Shown here piece after piece: positions 53,043-64,000 of a DNA stretch of 64,000 nucleotides. The stretch spans positions 49,028,698 to 49,092,697 of the forward strand of contig JALGQZ010000011.1 of assembly GCA_023105745.1 (NCBI GenBank), read 5' to 3'. The notes under the pieces were generated by a model that saw nothing but the letters and a program-made list of their open reading frames with translations, did no database searches and was not told the origin of the DNA. The stretch comes from Austropuccinia psidii (lineage: Eukaryota > Basidiomycota > Pucciniomycetes > Pucciniales > Sphaerophragmiaceae). Made by a program: the position numbers and the translations under genes. Within the stretch, counting starts at the first letter, position 1. The number at the start of each line of letters is the position of its first letter.

Positions 53043-55689
53043 TGTGGAAATCTCTTTCTTTTTTGTATTTAAGTTTCACCCCACAGGTCAGTCTTATTCA
53101 GATCTTCTCAATTAATGTCATTTGGTTTCTTCTTGAGAAGCTCTTCCTCTTTTGTATTTCATCTAAACCTCACAGGGTGTTGATGGTGGGGTGTACCAAG
53201 TCAGTCCATACTCACATTTGAAAGCTTTCAAAAATGAGCACCTACATATATAAAAAAGGATGCATTTGATAGCTGTAAGAATTTTATGAAGAGTAAATGT
53301 GGATTCAGATTCTTAGAATCAAATCCTTGCTTGTGGGGGCTAAAGTAACTTATGAGTCTGGACTGACTTGGGACTTCACATCCAGCCCTCGGGCATACTA
53401 GCTACTTTTATTGTACCTAGGAGGAGTGATTGGGAGAAAACAAGCGAGCATGCTTATTTTGTATCTTTTTTAACTTCTTAAGTGATGCAAAATTCGATAG
53501 AAGTTATTTAAACTAGAGACATTAACAGGAATTTGAGAGGTGCTGTTTAGCCGCATGAGAGATTAAAAATTTAATATCAAGCTCTTCTTTACTTCGCTTT
53601 CAAGATGAGAAAGGTTCACTGCTTTAACTTTCTTTGAAGATATTAGTTTTCCTACAATAAGAAATCAAAATTCATCAATATTATTAGTGAATATGGTAAT
53701 ACTAGGTTTATTATTTGTCAAATTCTGGCAGCAATAAAGTAATCCATCCCAGCTTTTAATTTTTGGTCTTAGCATCTTTCTCTATATAAAGTTTCAAAAC
53801 AAAACATACGTCATAAGTTATGTTGATTTTAGAAGAGAGCTTTAGCTAAAGCTCCTCTAATTAATATTAAATGCATAGAAATAGTATATAGTAATACTCA
53901 GATAAACTAGAACAAAAATCCAAGAGAAAATGAGTTGAATCAAAAGGAGGAGACAATCAAATGCTAGAAACATGAGACTATTAATTTTATAGCGGAAAAG
54001 GTTGAGTTCGTTCATCACAGATGTGATGAGTATTGGGTCTACCAAAATGATGAAGACAAAGTACGGCAGAAAAAAGCTGATACCAGAAAAAAATATTAAT
54101 AATAATGGAGACTATCGAAAATCCGATGATCATTCAACGAGTCAGTTTTACTGGGGAGGTTGCTTTTTGTCAGGTACGCAGCTGCCACATTCTTTTGGGA
54201 TTGATAGATTATTATGAGCAAAGTGTTTGTTTTGGGATACGGTTAGAGCACATTAGACAATCTGAACACATACTTGGTCGGATGGCATTGTGGTCATTCT
54301 CACCATTCCAAACACAATGGAAAGGGAAAGTTATATTGTATCTTACTCCGTGACGTTCTGCGCTGTATTGGCCTGTGTAGACCTCTGAATTTGGCTCAAT
54401 AAAAGATAATTATCATTAGAAGGCGACTTGTGGGTCAGTTCAAGGTATATTGGCACCCACTGATGTTATTGGGTGGATAAGTGTCAAAGGAGGTGGGCCA
54501 AGTAAAAGGCATGTTTAACCACGAGGCGGGCTCAAATGTGCAATTTGCAAAGTAGAATGCCCAATAGAGCGCTTTTAGATGATTTTCAAATTAGTATCCC
54601 GAAGCGTTATCTGAAGAGATTATGATATGAGCAATGCTAGAAATAGTGCTTACATCCCTTGGGGGCTTGACAGGTATTCTTGAGGCATTTGAATCGGATC
54701 TTTGATTTGTTCACGCACCCTGTAAGAATGTGTGACAAAATGTGAGTGAGTGTAAGATACGAAAACTTGTTGGAAGCCTGGTTGGTTTAATTTTGGACAA
54801 GGCTCAAAAAGCATACTAACAAACAGACTTGGGCGTTCGCTCTCCACGAACAGGTAAAAATTCAGTATCACAAATCTGAGTTTCGGTTGCAAAGACCGTC
54901 CTAATAAAACTAAAAAGAAAATGAACTGTTAAAAAGTGAGACTTGAACATTTTGAAGTGGCTCTAGAGGTTTGCTTGTCTTTAGGAGGTATAAATGGTGT
55001 GTTGTGAGTGTGAGTGCTTCCCAATTTGAGTCATCTGGCAACAAACGCCACCCATAAGAATGGTTGCCACTCCTTTTCAAGTTTTGTGAGGCTCCAAGGG
55101 CTTACCTACTCATACTTAGGGCTGAGAAATTGTGAGACTCAAGGGGCCCAGTACAGCTCAACAACAGAAGAACTTGGAAAAACTGCGAAATTTTGAGTGA
55201 AAAGTATAAGCTGAACTAATTTGTAAGGGATGTTGATACCTTATGAGTAAACTAGGTGGCGACGACAGCAATGAGAAGCACACCTGAAGGTGTTAAGTGA
55301 GAAGAGAACAAGAGTCGATGGGGATTTGGTAAGTGCCTCATCAACTCTATTTATAATCTAGTTTACAATGATTGTGGTTACCAAGCCCTTTCCATTGGGG
55401 AATGAGGTAATCATAATGCCTGTCTGTGACAGCATTTATCTATTTTCTTATGCGTGCTAGATGAGTCGTTGTAGACAACGTTTCCTGCTAAGACCCCCCC
55501 TCACTCATGTGATGAGTAGTCCTAACCTTCTCACAAACCTCACATGTGCTGGTCGCGGCCGAGCTATGGTTAGTCCATCATGATGAGCTGGCATCTGTTG
55601 TGTCAGAATGTATGTGATATGAATCTTTTTCCTTGCCGTCATTTCTTGGATCCAATGGAATATTGTGTCAAAGTGCTTACTGCAATGAG
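53043..55689. other. Unassigned 2.6-kb stretch
   Basis: No homology to the other elements in the window. Base composition looks less AT-rich than the LTR regions. ORFs are short (up to 82 codons; for example 54105-54353 and the minus strand 54650-54892) with no motif I know. The part at 55330-55600 has a C-run (55493-55500) and TGATGAG-type words. It could hold an intron-containing host gene, an unrecognised repeat, or the rest of the sequence into which Copia-F and Copia-G inserted. Confidence 0.35.
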
Positions 55690-56008
55690 CTAAGGTTACG
55701 ACGATTAAAAATTGCTATGATTACAAAAAACTAGTAATAGTAATATTAATCAGTAAGAATAGAAAGTAATGCAAGCAATTTCTTTCTAATGTATCTTGGA
55801 AGATATTAAATGATAATGTGATATGAGGAAGATGAAGATGATAAGTAAATATGTACAACAGAGCCTCTATTTATATTCCTAAAGACTTAGATATTGCAGA
55901 TGGGTAAGCCAGTATTCATCAAGTCAGACAGTTCTCGTTCCGATGCGCTACGGTCTCGTTGGTAAGTAAATTCTCAGCTAACCTCGATAGGATCACCAAT
56001 TCTCAACA
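55690..56008 (-). repeat. Probable Copia-G 3' LTR
   Basis: The minus strand starts TGTTGAGAATTGG at 56008, after the RNase H relic, and has a TATAAATAG promoter-like box at about 55866-55875. The lower border is a guess; no second copy is in the window. Confidence 0.5.
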
Positions 56009-56035
56009 CTTAGTTCATTCATTTACCTAAGGATT

Positions 56036-57560
56036 CTATGCGAGCGCAACGGCACCCTGGTTGTCACCATTTAGTTGCAGAGGGTAAGTTATGCTTATCT
56101 TTAAGTCTTGAAGTAGTATTTCTGTCCAGATAAGGTCTTTTCCGCTTTCAAGTTGGGTTTTGTACTCAGCTTCACAGGAAGATGTCAATATCATACTTTG
56201 TTTTTTACCTGTCCAGTTGATGCATGAGTTGCCAATCATTGTCATGTAACCCATTATAGATTTTCTTGTATCCTTGCAGTTAGCATAATCAGCATCACTG
56301 AATGTTCGAAGATTTGATGAGTCACCTCCTAAAGTGAGGACCAAAGATGTTGTTCCTTTGAGGTATTGTAGGAGGTTCTCGAAAGCTTGCCAGTGCTTGA
56401 TCCCTGGGCTTTCGAGGAATTGAGAGTGCTGAGATGTAATGAATGCCAGGTCTCCCCTGGTGGTAACTTAGAGGTAGCTTATCTTACCTATTGCTTGTCG
56501 GTAGTCAATATTCAGCTCTTGAAATTCATGCTTGTCTTCCTCAGAGGCTTCTTGCAGTCTTGAATTCAGTATCATTGGCATTGAAACTGGTTGGAAATCT
56601 GTCATTTGATAATTGTCCAGGAGATTTTTGACATATGTTGTTTGCGAAATTGTCAGTGTTCTATCCATTCCGTTATGATAGATCTCGATTTCTAAAATAT
56701 AGCTTTCTGGACCCAAGTCCTCCATTGCAAATCAAACTTCAATCAGCCTTTTGAGTTGTTTGACAATGTTTGAGACAATCGTTAGGTCATCAATGTGGAT
56801 ATGTAAATAGCATTTCCAATCTGGCTCTGTTGAGATAAACAGGCAAGGATCTGAATCGCTTGAGTTAAGTTTGATTTACTTGAGGTAGTTTGAAATGTGA
56901 AGATACCAATATCTTGAGGCTTTCTTCAGTCTGTATAAAGGTTTTCTAAGTTTCCAAACTATTCCTTCTTGATATTTAGGTATGAATGGTGGAATCTTCA
57001 TATAAATTTCATCAATTAATTTGGGGTTCAGAAATTCTGCTACTACATCCATGTGATGGATGTTCAGGTCTTTTAGTGCACCAATGGTCAACATACATCT
57101 CAACGACCTGAATTTTCCTGTTGGTGAGTAAATGCTTTCATAGTCTACTCCATATTTTTGAGACAACCCTTGTGTGCAGAGTTTGAATTTCTTCTTGATT
57201 AGATTTCCTTTATGATCAAATATTCTATTGAAACTTACAGAAAAACCAACTGCTTTTTTGTCTTTGGGTAAGCTTGTTTCTTCTGAAACTTGCCTTGAGT
57301 ATAGGTTATCTAATTCATTTTGTAATGCAGTTGTTATCCATGCTTCCCAATCAATTGAACTCATGGCCTCATTCCAGTTTTTAGGGTTTGAGGACTATTA
57401 TTGATGCTCACCATATTTGCTTGTCATTTAGTTTGGAGAATATTTGATTTTTATAAGTGTTTTGAGGCCATCTTAGGTGTTTGTTTGAGGTAAGTTTAAT
57501 TTACCACCTTGGTCTACCAGGTGTTGTTGAGTTAGGGATGGTGTCATTTAGGTAGTTGTC
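56036..57560 (-). pseudogene. Copia-G integrase end, RT and RNase H
   Basis: In element direction: integrase C-terminal tail (57380-57560, with GLKTLIKIKYSPN); RT N-terminus 56876-57364 (NEAMSSIDWEAWITTALQNE, GLSQKYGVDYESIYSPTGKF, HHMDVVAEFLNPKLIDEIYM, KPLYRLKKASRYWY); RT connection 56468-56725 (YRQAIGKISYL); RNase H 56036-56344 (FSDADYANCKDTRKSI, SCEAEYKTQ, NGDNQGAVALA). The YVDD region near 56790 reads HIHIDDLTI in a broken stretch. A stop follows AVALA. A Copia family distinct from D, E and F. Confidence 0.85.
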
Positions 57561-57749
57561 AGGCAGCTCTTCTGTTGTTATGGAAAGAGGTATGTTGTTT
57601 GGTTTTTGGCAAGTTAATTCCTGTTCTTCTTTTCTTCAATCATACTCCTTGCTTTAGTGGAATGTTGAGTGAAATTTTGGGGAAATGTGTCTTTCTCACA
57701 GATGACTGTAGCAACTACTAATCAGGGGTAAGGGTATTCATACTTACAC

Positions 57750-59147
57750 CCACTCAAACACCTCAGACCAGCAAATCCACTGGGTGTATCAGAATTCAAT
57801 TTCAGCAATCTTCTTGCTGAAACATGCATACAGTCTGGTTCATCAATATAGCCTGTCAATACTTGTACAGGCTAGAAATACCCAATACAGTTTGGATACA
57901 CCATCCCCAAACTGTATGATCACTCAATACCACCAATCCTCTTGTACAGATCCTGTACAGCTGTACAGGACCTGTATTGGCCAGACTCAATTCAATCATC
58001 AAATCTTCTCATGAAAATTCTCTGTCTGGATGAGGGCTGGTGATTCTCACATATACCAGCCCCTCTTTCTCCCCCTGGGGACTTTTCCCCAGTTAATTAA
58101 TTTAGTATATTTATTATTTTATAATTATTCTTATCCTTATTTTGGGTATTATAATTATTTGATTTTCAGTTAGTCTTAGCCTTCTTTTTCTTTCTTTGCT
58201 TGTACAGTATGAGCTGGGTGGCCATATCCTTATTAACCCTTCTCTTTCCATTCTGACAGGTTGAAACAGTGGACTTGGACTTGTTTGTGGTTGGCTCTTT
58301 TATTCTTACTCTTATTATTTGTTCCTTCTTTTCTTATATTCTTTTATTTAGTAATTCATTCCATAACACTCCTAAGTGTATTCTTTCTTACCATATCCTG
58401 AGCCCTTCATAAGTAAGCCCCAGTTTACTGAGTTCCAGGCCCTCTTCACTTATAAAAGCCCCTGTGACATTAAATTAATTAACTCCTATTTGATTTTTTC
58501 TTTTCATTCATTTAACTTCATTACTCTCCTTCCTCAAATTATGACTCTTTTATGATCTTATGATTTCTCATTATTATGACTTTTCTCTCATCAATTTTCA
58601 TCTCATTCATTATATTCATATGAAATTTGATCCTTTCATTTCTTAATCATTGCTGACCATCTCATTTCACTTCATTTTTATCTCAAATCAAATTTCCCTT
58701 TATTTGTTTATTCAGGTCTTATCAGAAGTTATTGATTGGTTGATTGATTGGGATTCATTTGGCTTATGGATTCAGAAATTCAGGATTTTATTTGGATTGG
58801 ACTGATTGACTTTTGAATTCCTCAAGAGAACTGACTTATCCTAAAGAATTTATTTTTGATTTTTGATTGATTTTGATTCCTGAAGATATTGATTTGACTG
58901 ATTTATTCCTCAAGACATTGAATTGACATTGAAGACATTGATTGATTGATTGATTATTGAATTCTTCAAGATTATTGATATTTTATTTGAATTGATTGTT
59001 GATATTGATTGAATCGCTTGATTTATTTCACCTCAAGACTGTTTATTGATTCCTCAAGAGCATCAATATTTTATTTATTATTCATTTGGCCAAGTTTCGA
59101 TTCCTTTTGTGAAGTATCATCGAGTTTTTATTCTTAATTTTCCAAAA
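57750..59147 (+). other. Gypsy-H presumed 5' LTR and leader
   Basis: No gene. It contains the perfect 18-bp palindrome CCTGTACAGCTGTACAGG at 57952-57969 within several CTGTACAGG words. Pyrimidine-rich sequence lies at 58180-58680, and TTGATTGATTGA-type repeats at 58730-59045 in the leader before gag. PBS not identified. Confidence 0.5.
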
Positions 59148-60570
59148 ATGCCAGTTCAGAATAGCCCTCCAGCCAAGAATACTAGATCTCAAAGAAATCC
59201 AGCTGTTCTCACTCCTTCAGCAAGGGTTCCTCTTTACTGCACACCATCAGTTCATCAACTGAGTGCAAATTTGGAAAGAGGACCACAAATGGAAGGAGAA
59301 GCACCCCCCAGAGAAGGGGGAATGAAATTAAGAAGAGAAAGATCTTTCTCTGGCCTGTTGGGTGGTTATCCTGGAATTTCTGAAGGTGCAAGAGCAAGAC
59401 TATGAGAAGTTGAAGATGAAGAGGGGGAGGAGTCTGTTGAAGAGGAAGATTCTGGGGAAACTGAATTGGCAGATGAGTTGGCAAATGCTCCAGAGGTACC
59501 CCAGGGTTCTAATCTAGCCCCTACTAATCAATCTCTTGTCTCTCAACCTAATTCAAGTCTCCTCAAGATCATGGAGAAAATGGCTACTATTATGGGACAC
59601 CTTTCTCAAGCAGCAGCCCCCAGGGACAATTCCAAAGCCCCTGCATTCAAGACTCCATAAATGAAGGCGACTGATTCTTTTGATGGTACTCAAGCTAATA
59701 AATTGAGAGGATTTATCCCATCTTGTCAGTTGATTTTCCATAATAATCCAGCAAATTTTTTCTCTGACAGGAATAAAGTTCTGTACTAAACTTCTTTTCT
59801 CACTGGTAGAGCTGGCAAATTGATTGAACCCTACCTCTCTCATATTTCCAATGAAGATCCTTCCTACCTCCTCAATAATTGGCAGTTATTTGAAGTTAAA
59901 TTATTTACTCTGTTTGGTGATCCCAATGAAGTCAGGAAAGCTGAACAAGATTTGGACAATTTGAGGATGAAGGAAAGTGGTCATGTATCCTTGTACATTG
60001 CTGATTCAGGAAGCTTAATGTCAAAAATTGGAGATTGTGGAGAAGGAGCTTACATTAATGTTTATAGAAGAGGATTGGAATCAAGACTTTTGGACCAGTT
60101 GGCTTCCTACCATGGCAGCTTTGATACTCTTCCAGAACTCATGGACATTACTCTGAAATTAAATACCAGGTACCATGAGAGACAGAAGGAGAAGGGTAGT
60201 CATCAAGAAAAGAAGCCTCCTGTTACTGGGTCCAATCCTTCAAGGCCTCCTCAAGACTCATCTTCAAAAAGGCCTCACCAGAAGAAGAACAAGAAGGGAA
60301 AGTAGTTTCAATATTCAAAGGACAAGCCTCATGCTGCTCTCCTCAATAAGGACAATAAATTAATTGGTTCTGAAAAGGAGAGGAGGATTAAAGAGGGGTT
60401 GTGTACTTATTGTGGTGGAAAGCACCCAATTGAAAAATGCTTCAAGAGACCTCAGAACAAGCCTGGGTCATCAAGAGGCTTCCCTAGCAAGCAGGGAAAG
60501 GCCTTAGTGGGGATCATGATGTACTCAACGGTTCTCACTTATTTCCTTCAAGAGCACAATTGTGCACTCT
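59148..60570 (+). pseudogene. Gypsy-H gag
   Basis: ATG at 59148 (MPVQNSPPAKNTRSQR). One frame carries the whole Gag but with stops at 59403, 59658, 59787 and 60303. Acidic region, then capsid core SFDGTQANKLRGFIPS, EPYLSHISNEDPSYLLNNW, LFTLFGDPNEVRKAEQDLD, GHVSLYIADSGSL (59820-60305 open), a Lys-rich stretch, and the knuckle CTYCGGKHPIEKC at about 60402-60440 (CX2CX3HX4C spacing). Structural particle protein. Confidence 0.88.
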
Positions 60571-60619
60571 GAATACTAGTGTCAATAAATCTTTAAGTTT
60601 CTTATTTTTTCTTCTGTCT

Positions 60620-61407
60620 CTGATATTTTTTATAGTATTCTCATTGATTCTGGTGCTACAAACTCTTTTATTGCAACGAATTTTGTTCTCAAGTACTCAT
60701 TGACTATGTCAGAGCTCCCTGAAAAGATTCCTCTTTTCATTCTGGATGCAAATGAATCCCCTGCCTTGTTCATCACCTATTAAACCAAGTGGCTAGTTGA
60801 TTTGCCTTCCTTCCCAAGCTTTGAATGGGAATTTTTTATCATAGATTCACCCAAAGGAGAAGACCTGATATTAGGCTATTATTTCCTCTACCATTTCAAT
60901 CCTATTATTGATTGGAAAAATGCACTGATCACCTATTATTCTAGTCATAAGGATTCTAGTGGTATTATTTCTTCTGCTAGTAATGCTTTGGCCACTGCTG
61001 TCAACAGTGTTGCTCTGGTTGGTGAGCTTAAGGGACCTTCCCTTCCTTCTTTTGTCCATATGCCTTCCATCATTCCATCTCAGTCACTACTTAGATCAAG
61101 AGATGAGGTTTTCAAAGAGATAAAAGATGTTGGAGAAGATGTTGCTATATCTTCACTTCATCTCTTTCAAGGAGATATGGACCTTCCTCCCTTATCTTTT
61201 CATGCCTCCCTGGAGGAGCAGTGGGATGAGGAGGAAGAGCCAGAAGAAATTGAAACTGTGTTGAAGGTAGTCCCTCCTGCTTATCAGAAATATTTGGGTG
61301 TATTTTCCAAGGTGAAAGCAGAGAAATTTCCTCCACACCATGCCTGTGATCATCATATTAAACTGGAGGGTCTTCTACCTCCAGTTGGTGTTATATACTC
61401 ATTATGA
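60620..61407 (+). pseudogene. Gypsy-H aspartic protease and linker
   Basis: The motif ILIDSGATNSFIA near 60640 (DSG), then FFIIDSPKGEDLILGYYFL, matching the ILG region of Gypsy proteases. One in-frame TAA at 60781. The ORF 60802-61407 continues through a Ser-rich and acidic linker into the start of RT (FSKVKAEKFPPHHACDHHIKL). Ends in a TGA where RT motifs go on in the same frame. Confidence 0.82.
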
Positions 61408-61410
61408 AAT

Positions 61411-62253
61411 CAAGATTCACAAACACTGCGGGCCTACATCTCAGAGAATGTAGAGAAAGGTTTCATAAAGCCAAGCTCCTCTTCAACAGGAGCACCTGTC
61501 CTTTTTGTCAAGGAAAAGGATGGAGGCCTTTGTTTGTGTGTTGACTACTGCAAACTGAATTCTGTCACTAGGAAGAACAGGTATCCTGTTCCTCCTATGA
61601 ACCAGATTCTCACCATATTCAATGGTTCCACTATCCTCTCCAAGATAGATCTGTGTGGTGCATATAATCTCCTGGGAATCAATAAGGGGGATGAGCACTC
61701 AACTGCCTTCAGAACAAAATATGGTAGTTATGAGTATTTGGTTATGCCATTTGTTCTTACCAATGCTCCTGCTTCTTTCCAGAATCCTGTGAATTATATA
61801 TTTGCAGATTTATTGGATATTTTTGTTGTAGTTTATCTAGATGATATTATTGTCTTTTCCAGTTCTTAGGAGGAACATGTCAAACATGTGGCCTCTGTCC
61901 TCCAAAGACTGAGGGACAATAATTTGTTTTCCAAAGCCTTCAAGTGTGTATTCCATGCCTCAAGTGTGGATTACTTGGGGTATGTTGTTTCAAGTGATGG
62001 CCTCAAGATGGATTCTTCAAAGGTTCAGCAAATCCCCAATTGGCCTCAGCCCAAGAACATCAAAGCTCTTCAATCTTTCCTTGTCTTTTCCACTTTCTAT
62101 TGTTGTTTCATTAAAAATTACTCCAAAAAAATCACTGCTCTCACTTATCTTCTTGAAAAAGACTCCCCTTTTATATTCAATGAGGAAGCTCTTAGTCAAT
62201 TTCAAAAACTCAAAAAAGGCATTCACCACTGCTCCGATCTTATCCCATTTTGA
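61411..62253 (+). pseudogene. Gypsy-H reverse transcriptase
   Basis: Same frame as the protease. ISENVEKGFIKPSSSSTGAP, GLCLCVDYCKLNSVTRKNRYP, LSKIDLCGAYNLLGI, EYLVMPFVLTNAPASFQN, VVYLDDIIVFSSS (YLDD catalytic box), then after a TAG at 61867 the thumb: LQRLRDNNLFSKAFKC, DYLGYVVSSDGLKMD, ALQSFLVFSTFYCCFIKNYS. Frameshift at about 62215. Confidence 0.9.
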
Positions 62254-62640
62254 TCCTTCTCTACCAACCATTGTAGAGACTGATGATTCTGATTATTCCT
62301 TGAGTGCTGTACTGAGTCAGGTGAATGAATCAGGAAAGCATCCCATTGCATTTGACAGTTGCAAGCTTCTCCCAGCTGAGCTGAACTATGAACTTCATGA
62401 CAAGGAACTCCTTGGCATAGTTTGGGCTCTCAAGCGCTGCGGAGCTTTTCTACTTTCTCTTTGCAATCCCTTTGAGGTCTTGACAGACCACTCTTATCTT
62501 CAGTATTTCATGTCTTTCAAAGTTCTTACTTGTTTTTAGGCCCATTGGGCTGAATTTCTTTCTGATTTTCATTTCACTATCACTTACCCCCCAAGTAGGC
62601 TGGCCATTTTGCCAGATGCCTTGTCACATTGAGACAATGT
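62200..62640 (+). pseudogene. Gypsy-H RNase H
   Basis: Frame of ORF 61946-62539. KKAFTTAPILSHFDP, TIVETDDSDYSLSAVLSQ (first catalytic Asp), AELNYELHDKELLGIVWALKRC (Glu), FEVLTDHSYLQYF (Asp), then after a stop HWAEFLSDFHFTI and RLAILPDALSH. Complete motif set with one stop at about 62537. Confidence 0.87.
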
Positions 62641-63225
62641 GTACCAAGAGAGGGGGGTGGACTTCATCAGAAAGAATCCTTGGAATTTTCATCAAGTAAT
62701 TAAGCAAGATGGAATTCAAGAGTCAAGATTCTTCTCAATCAAAGTGGAAATATTCTCAGATCTAGTTGTCAAGATTAAACAAGAAGTATGGCAAGACAAA
62801 GACTATAAAGAAATACTCAAGCAAATCGCAAGAGGTGAATCAGTTACAGATTATTCTCTTGAACATCAAGCCAAGTTATCATTATTCAAAGATAGAGTGG
62901 TAACCCAAGAAATGAAGAAATTTAACTCAATATTATTCAAAAGCATCATGACTCACCATTGGCTGGCCATCCTGTCCAGGAGAAGACCCTCAAGCTCATC
63001 AAGAGGGATTTTTAGTGGGCTGGAATGAATAAATTTGTTAAGGACTATGTGTCCTCATGTCAGCAATGTACAAGAAACAAGAACATTCATCATAAGCAGT
63101 TTGGATTACTAAAGCCTCTTCAAATTCCATCTGGTCCTTGGAATTCTTTATCAATGGACTTCATAACTCAATTGCCACTATCCAACAACTTTTATTCAAT
63201 TCTAGTAGTTGTGAATAGATTCTAA
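62641..63225 (+). pseudogene. Gypsy-H integrase zinc-binding and start of core
   Basis: 62639-63028 covers a linker and the zinc-binding region (KSIMTHHWLAILSRRR, damaged). 63025-63225 gives MNKFVKDYVSSCQQCTRNK (the CX2C pair) and MDFITQLPLSNNFYSILVVVNRF (first catalytic Asp). A frameshift lies between the His and Cys parts and a stop follows NRF. Confidence 0.85.
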
Positions 63226-64000
63226 AAAATGGCAATCTTCATTCCAGCTTATGGAGCAATCATTGCCCTGGAATTAGACCAAATCTTTTTCAGCCATGTC
63301 TTTTCCAAACATGGACTTCCATTCAGTATTGTCAGTGATAGAGGATCTTTATTTGTTTCATCATTCTGGACCAATTTCTGTCAGCAGCTCAAGATATCAA
63401 GAGATCTTTCAACTTCCTTTCATCCTGAAACAGATGGACAGACAGAGAGGGTAAATCAGATTCCAGAACAGTATCTTATGATGTATGTCAGTTACCATCA
63501 AGATGACTGGCACACCTGGATCCCTCTGGCTGAATTTTCCTACAATAATTCAGAACATTCATCAACAAAGAAATCACCTTTTTTCACCATTTATGGAAGA
63601 AATCTCAGCTTTGACTTAATCCATATTTGTCAAGACTCACATTCTGGAAAGTTATCAACAAAACTCCAATCAGTACAACAAGTTGTCAAAGAAGAATTAG
63701 AGTCAGCAATAAGGAGATTCAAGAAGTATGTAGATAGAAATAGGTCAATTACACCTGATTTCCAACCTTGGGACAACATATGGCTAGCTTCCAAGAACAT
63801 CAAGACCACAAGACCCACCAAGAAACTTTCAGAAAGATGGCTTGGACCCTTTGAAGTCATTAAGAATATTGGAAGTCATGCTTATCACCTCAAGTTGCCT
63901 TTGCAATGGAAGTTAGTTCACCCTGTATTCCATGTGTCATTACTAGAACCAGTCAAGCAGTCAAGCATCCCAAATTGTAATCAATTGCCACCACCACCAG
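63226..64000 (+). pseudogene. Gypsy-H integrase core and C-terminus (runs off edge)
   Basis: Continues in frame after the TAA: FSKHGLPFSIVSDRGSLFVS (second Asp), STSFHPETDGQTERVNQIPE (catalytic Glu), WHTWIPLAEFSYNNSEHSS, then C-terminal FQPWDNIWLASKNIKTTRPTK, LGPFEVIKNIGSHAYHLKLP (GPF/Y motif) and HPVFHVSLLEPVK. All three catalytic residues are visible. Chromodomain, if any, is outside the window. A minus-strand ORF at 63630-63860 is a shadow. Confidence 0.88.

Larger units (their letters stand above)
57750..64000 (+). mobile_element. Gypsy-H, Ty3/Gypsy element open at right edge
   Basis: Plus-strand gag, protease, RT, RNase H and integrase in Gypsy order follow a 1.4-kb non-coding LTR/leader. 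The 3' LTR lies outside the window, so LTR borders are not fixed. It truncates or is inserted into Copia-G at about 57720-57780. Gag resembles an A. psidii family starting MPVQ-SPPA; it is a different lineage from Gypsy-A, B and C. Confidence 0.85.

Noticed and set aside
58730..59045. TTGATTGATTGA-type repeats as a satellite or telomere-like array
   Set aside because: Irregular and short, confined to the Gypsy-H leader; no fixed unit.
1..64000. tRNA or rRNA genes
   Set aside because: I saw no cloverleaf with conserved box A and B or rRNA core sequence on either strand; reading by eye could miss a degraded copy.

Overview
The window looks like transposable-element-dominated sequence from a rust fungus (Pucciniales). 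The gag and pol proteins read like the chromodomain Ty3/Gypsy and Ty1/Copia families I know from the very large genome of the myrtle rust Austropuccinia psidii. That assignment rests on recalled family resemblance, not a database search. I found no intact host gene, tRNA, rRNA or CRISPR array. Nearly all of the 64 kb can be assigned to LTR retrotransposons, their solo or truncated LTRs, and one DNA transposon, many nested inside one another. Element labels A to I are mine.

Layout. 1-5370: Gypsy-A (minus strand). Gag runs off the left edge. One LTR (1941-4094) has a primer-binding site on one side and a pol tail with polypurine tract on the other, so it is shared by two elements in tandem. 5395-7449: decayed Copia-I (plus). 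7450-8950 and 19487-about 19820: a truncated LTR-A copy split by Gypsy-B. 8951-19481: complete but decayed Gypsy-B (minus), LTRs 1.96 kb. About 19820-41301: Copia-D (minus), split at 22431/39185 by a solo LTR-B. That solo LTR is itself split by a CACTA-like DNA transposon (23368-28728, holding a solo LTR-C at 23761-25170) and by a complete Gypsy-C (29233-38865). 41302-42414: unassigned. 42415-53037: degraded Copia-F (plus), whose 5' LTR carries the young, almost intact Copia-E (42591-48205, minus). 53043-about 55690: unassigned. About 55690-57720: Copia-G relic (minus). About 57750-64000: Gypsy-H (plus), open at the right edge.

Insertion borders are seen directly as target-site duplications: GTATT (Gypsy-C), AATAG (solo LTR-C), GTTTT (solo LTR-B), TTTAA/TCTAA (Gypsy-B), GATAT (Copia-E), CTATT (Copia-F), ATA (CACTA-like element). 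The nesting gives a relative order. Copia-D came before solo LTR-B, which came before both the CACTA-like element and Gypsy-C; the CACTA-like element came before solo LTR-C. Copia-F came before Copia-E, the youngest: its LTRs differ by three substitutions and a poly-T length change, and its gag-pol frame is broken by one stop codon.

For each retroelement the intended logic is the usual one: LTR promoter, tRNA-primed reverse transcription at the PBS, Gag particle, and protease, reverse transcriptase, RNase H and integrase from pol. All copies except Copia-E carry multiple frameshifts and stops. The most unusual observations are a conserved WNP-motif frame lying +1 to the upstream gag-leader frame in three Gypsy families, a 48-nt terminal inverted repeat with an internal palindrome on the CACTA-like element, and a U5 hairpin kept in position but not in sequence between LTR families.
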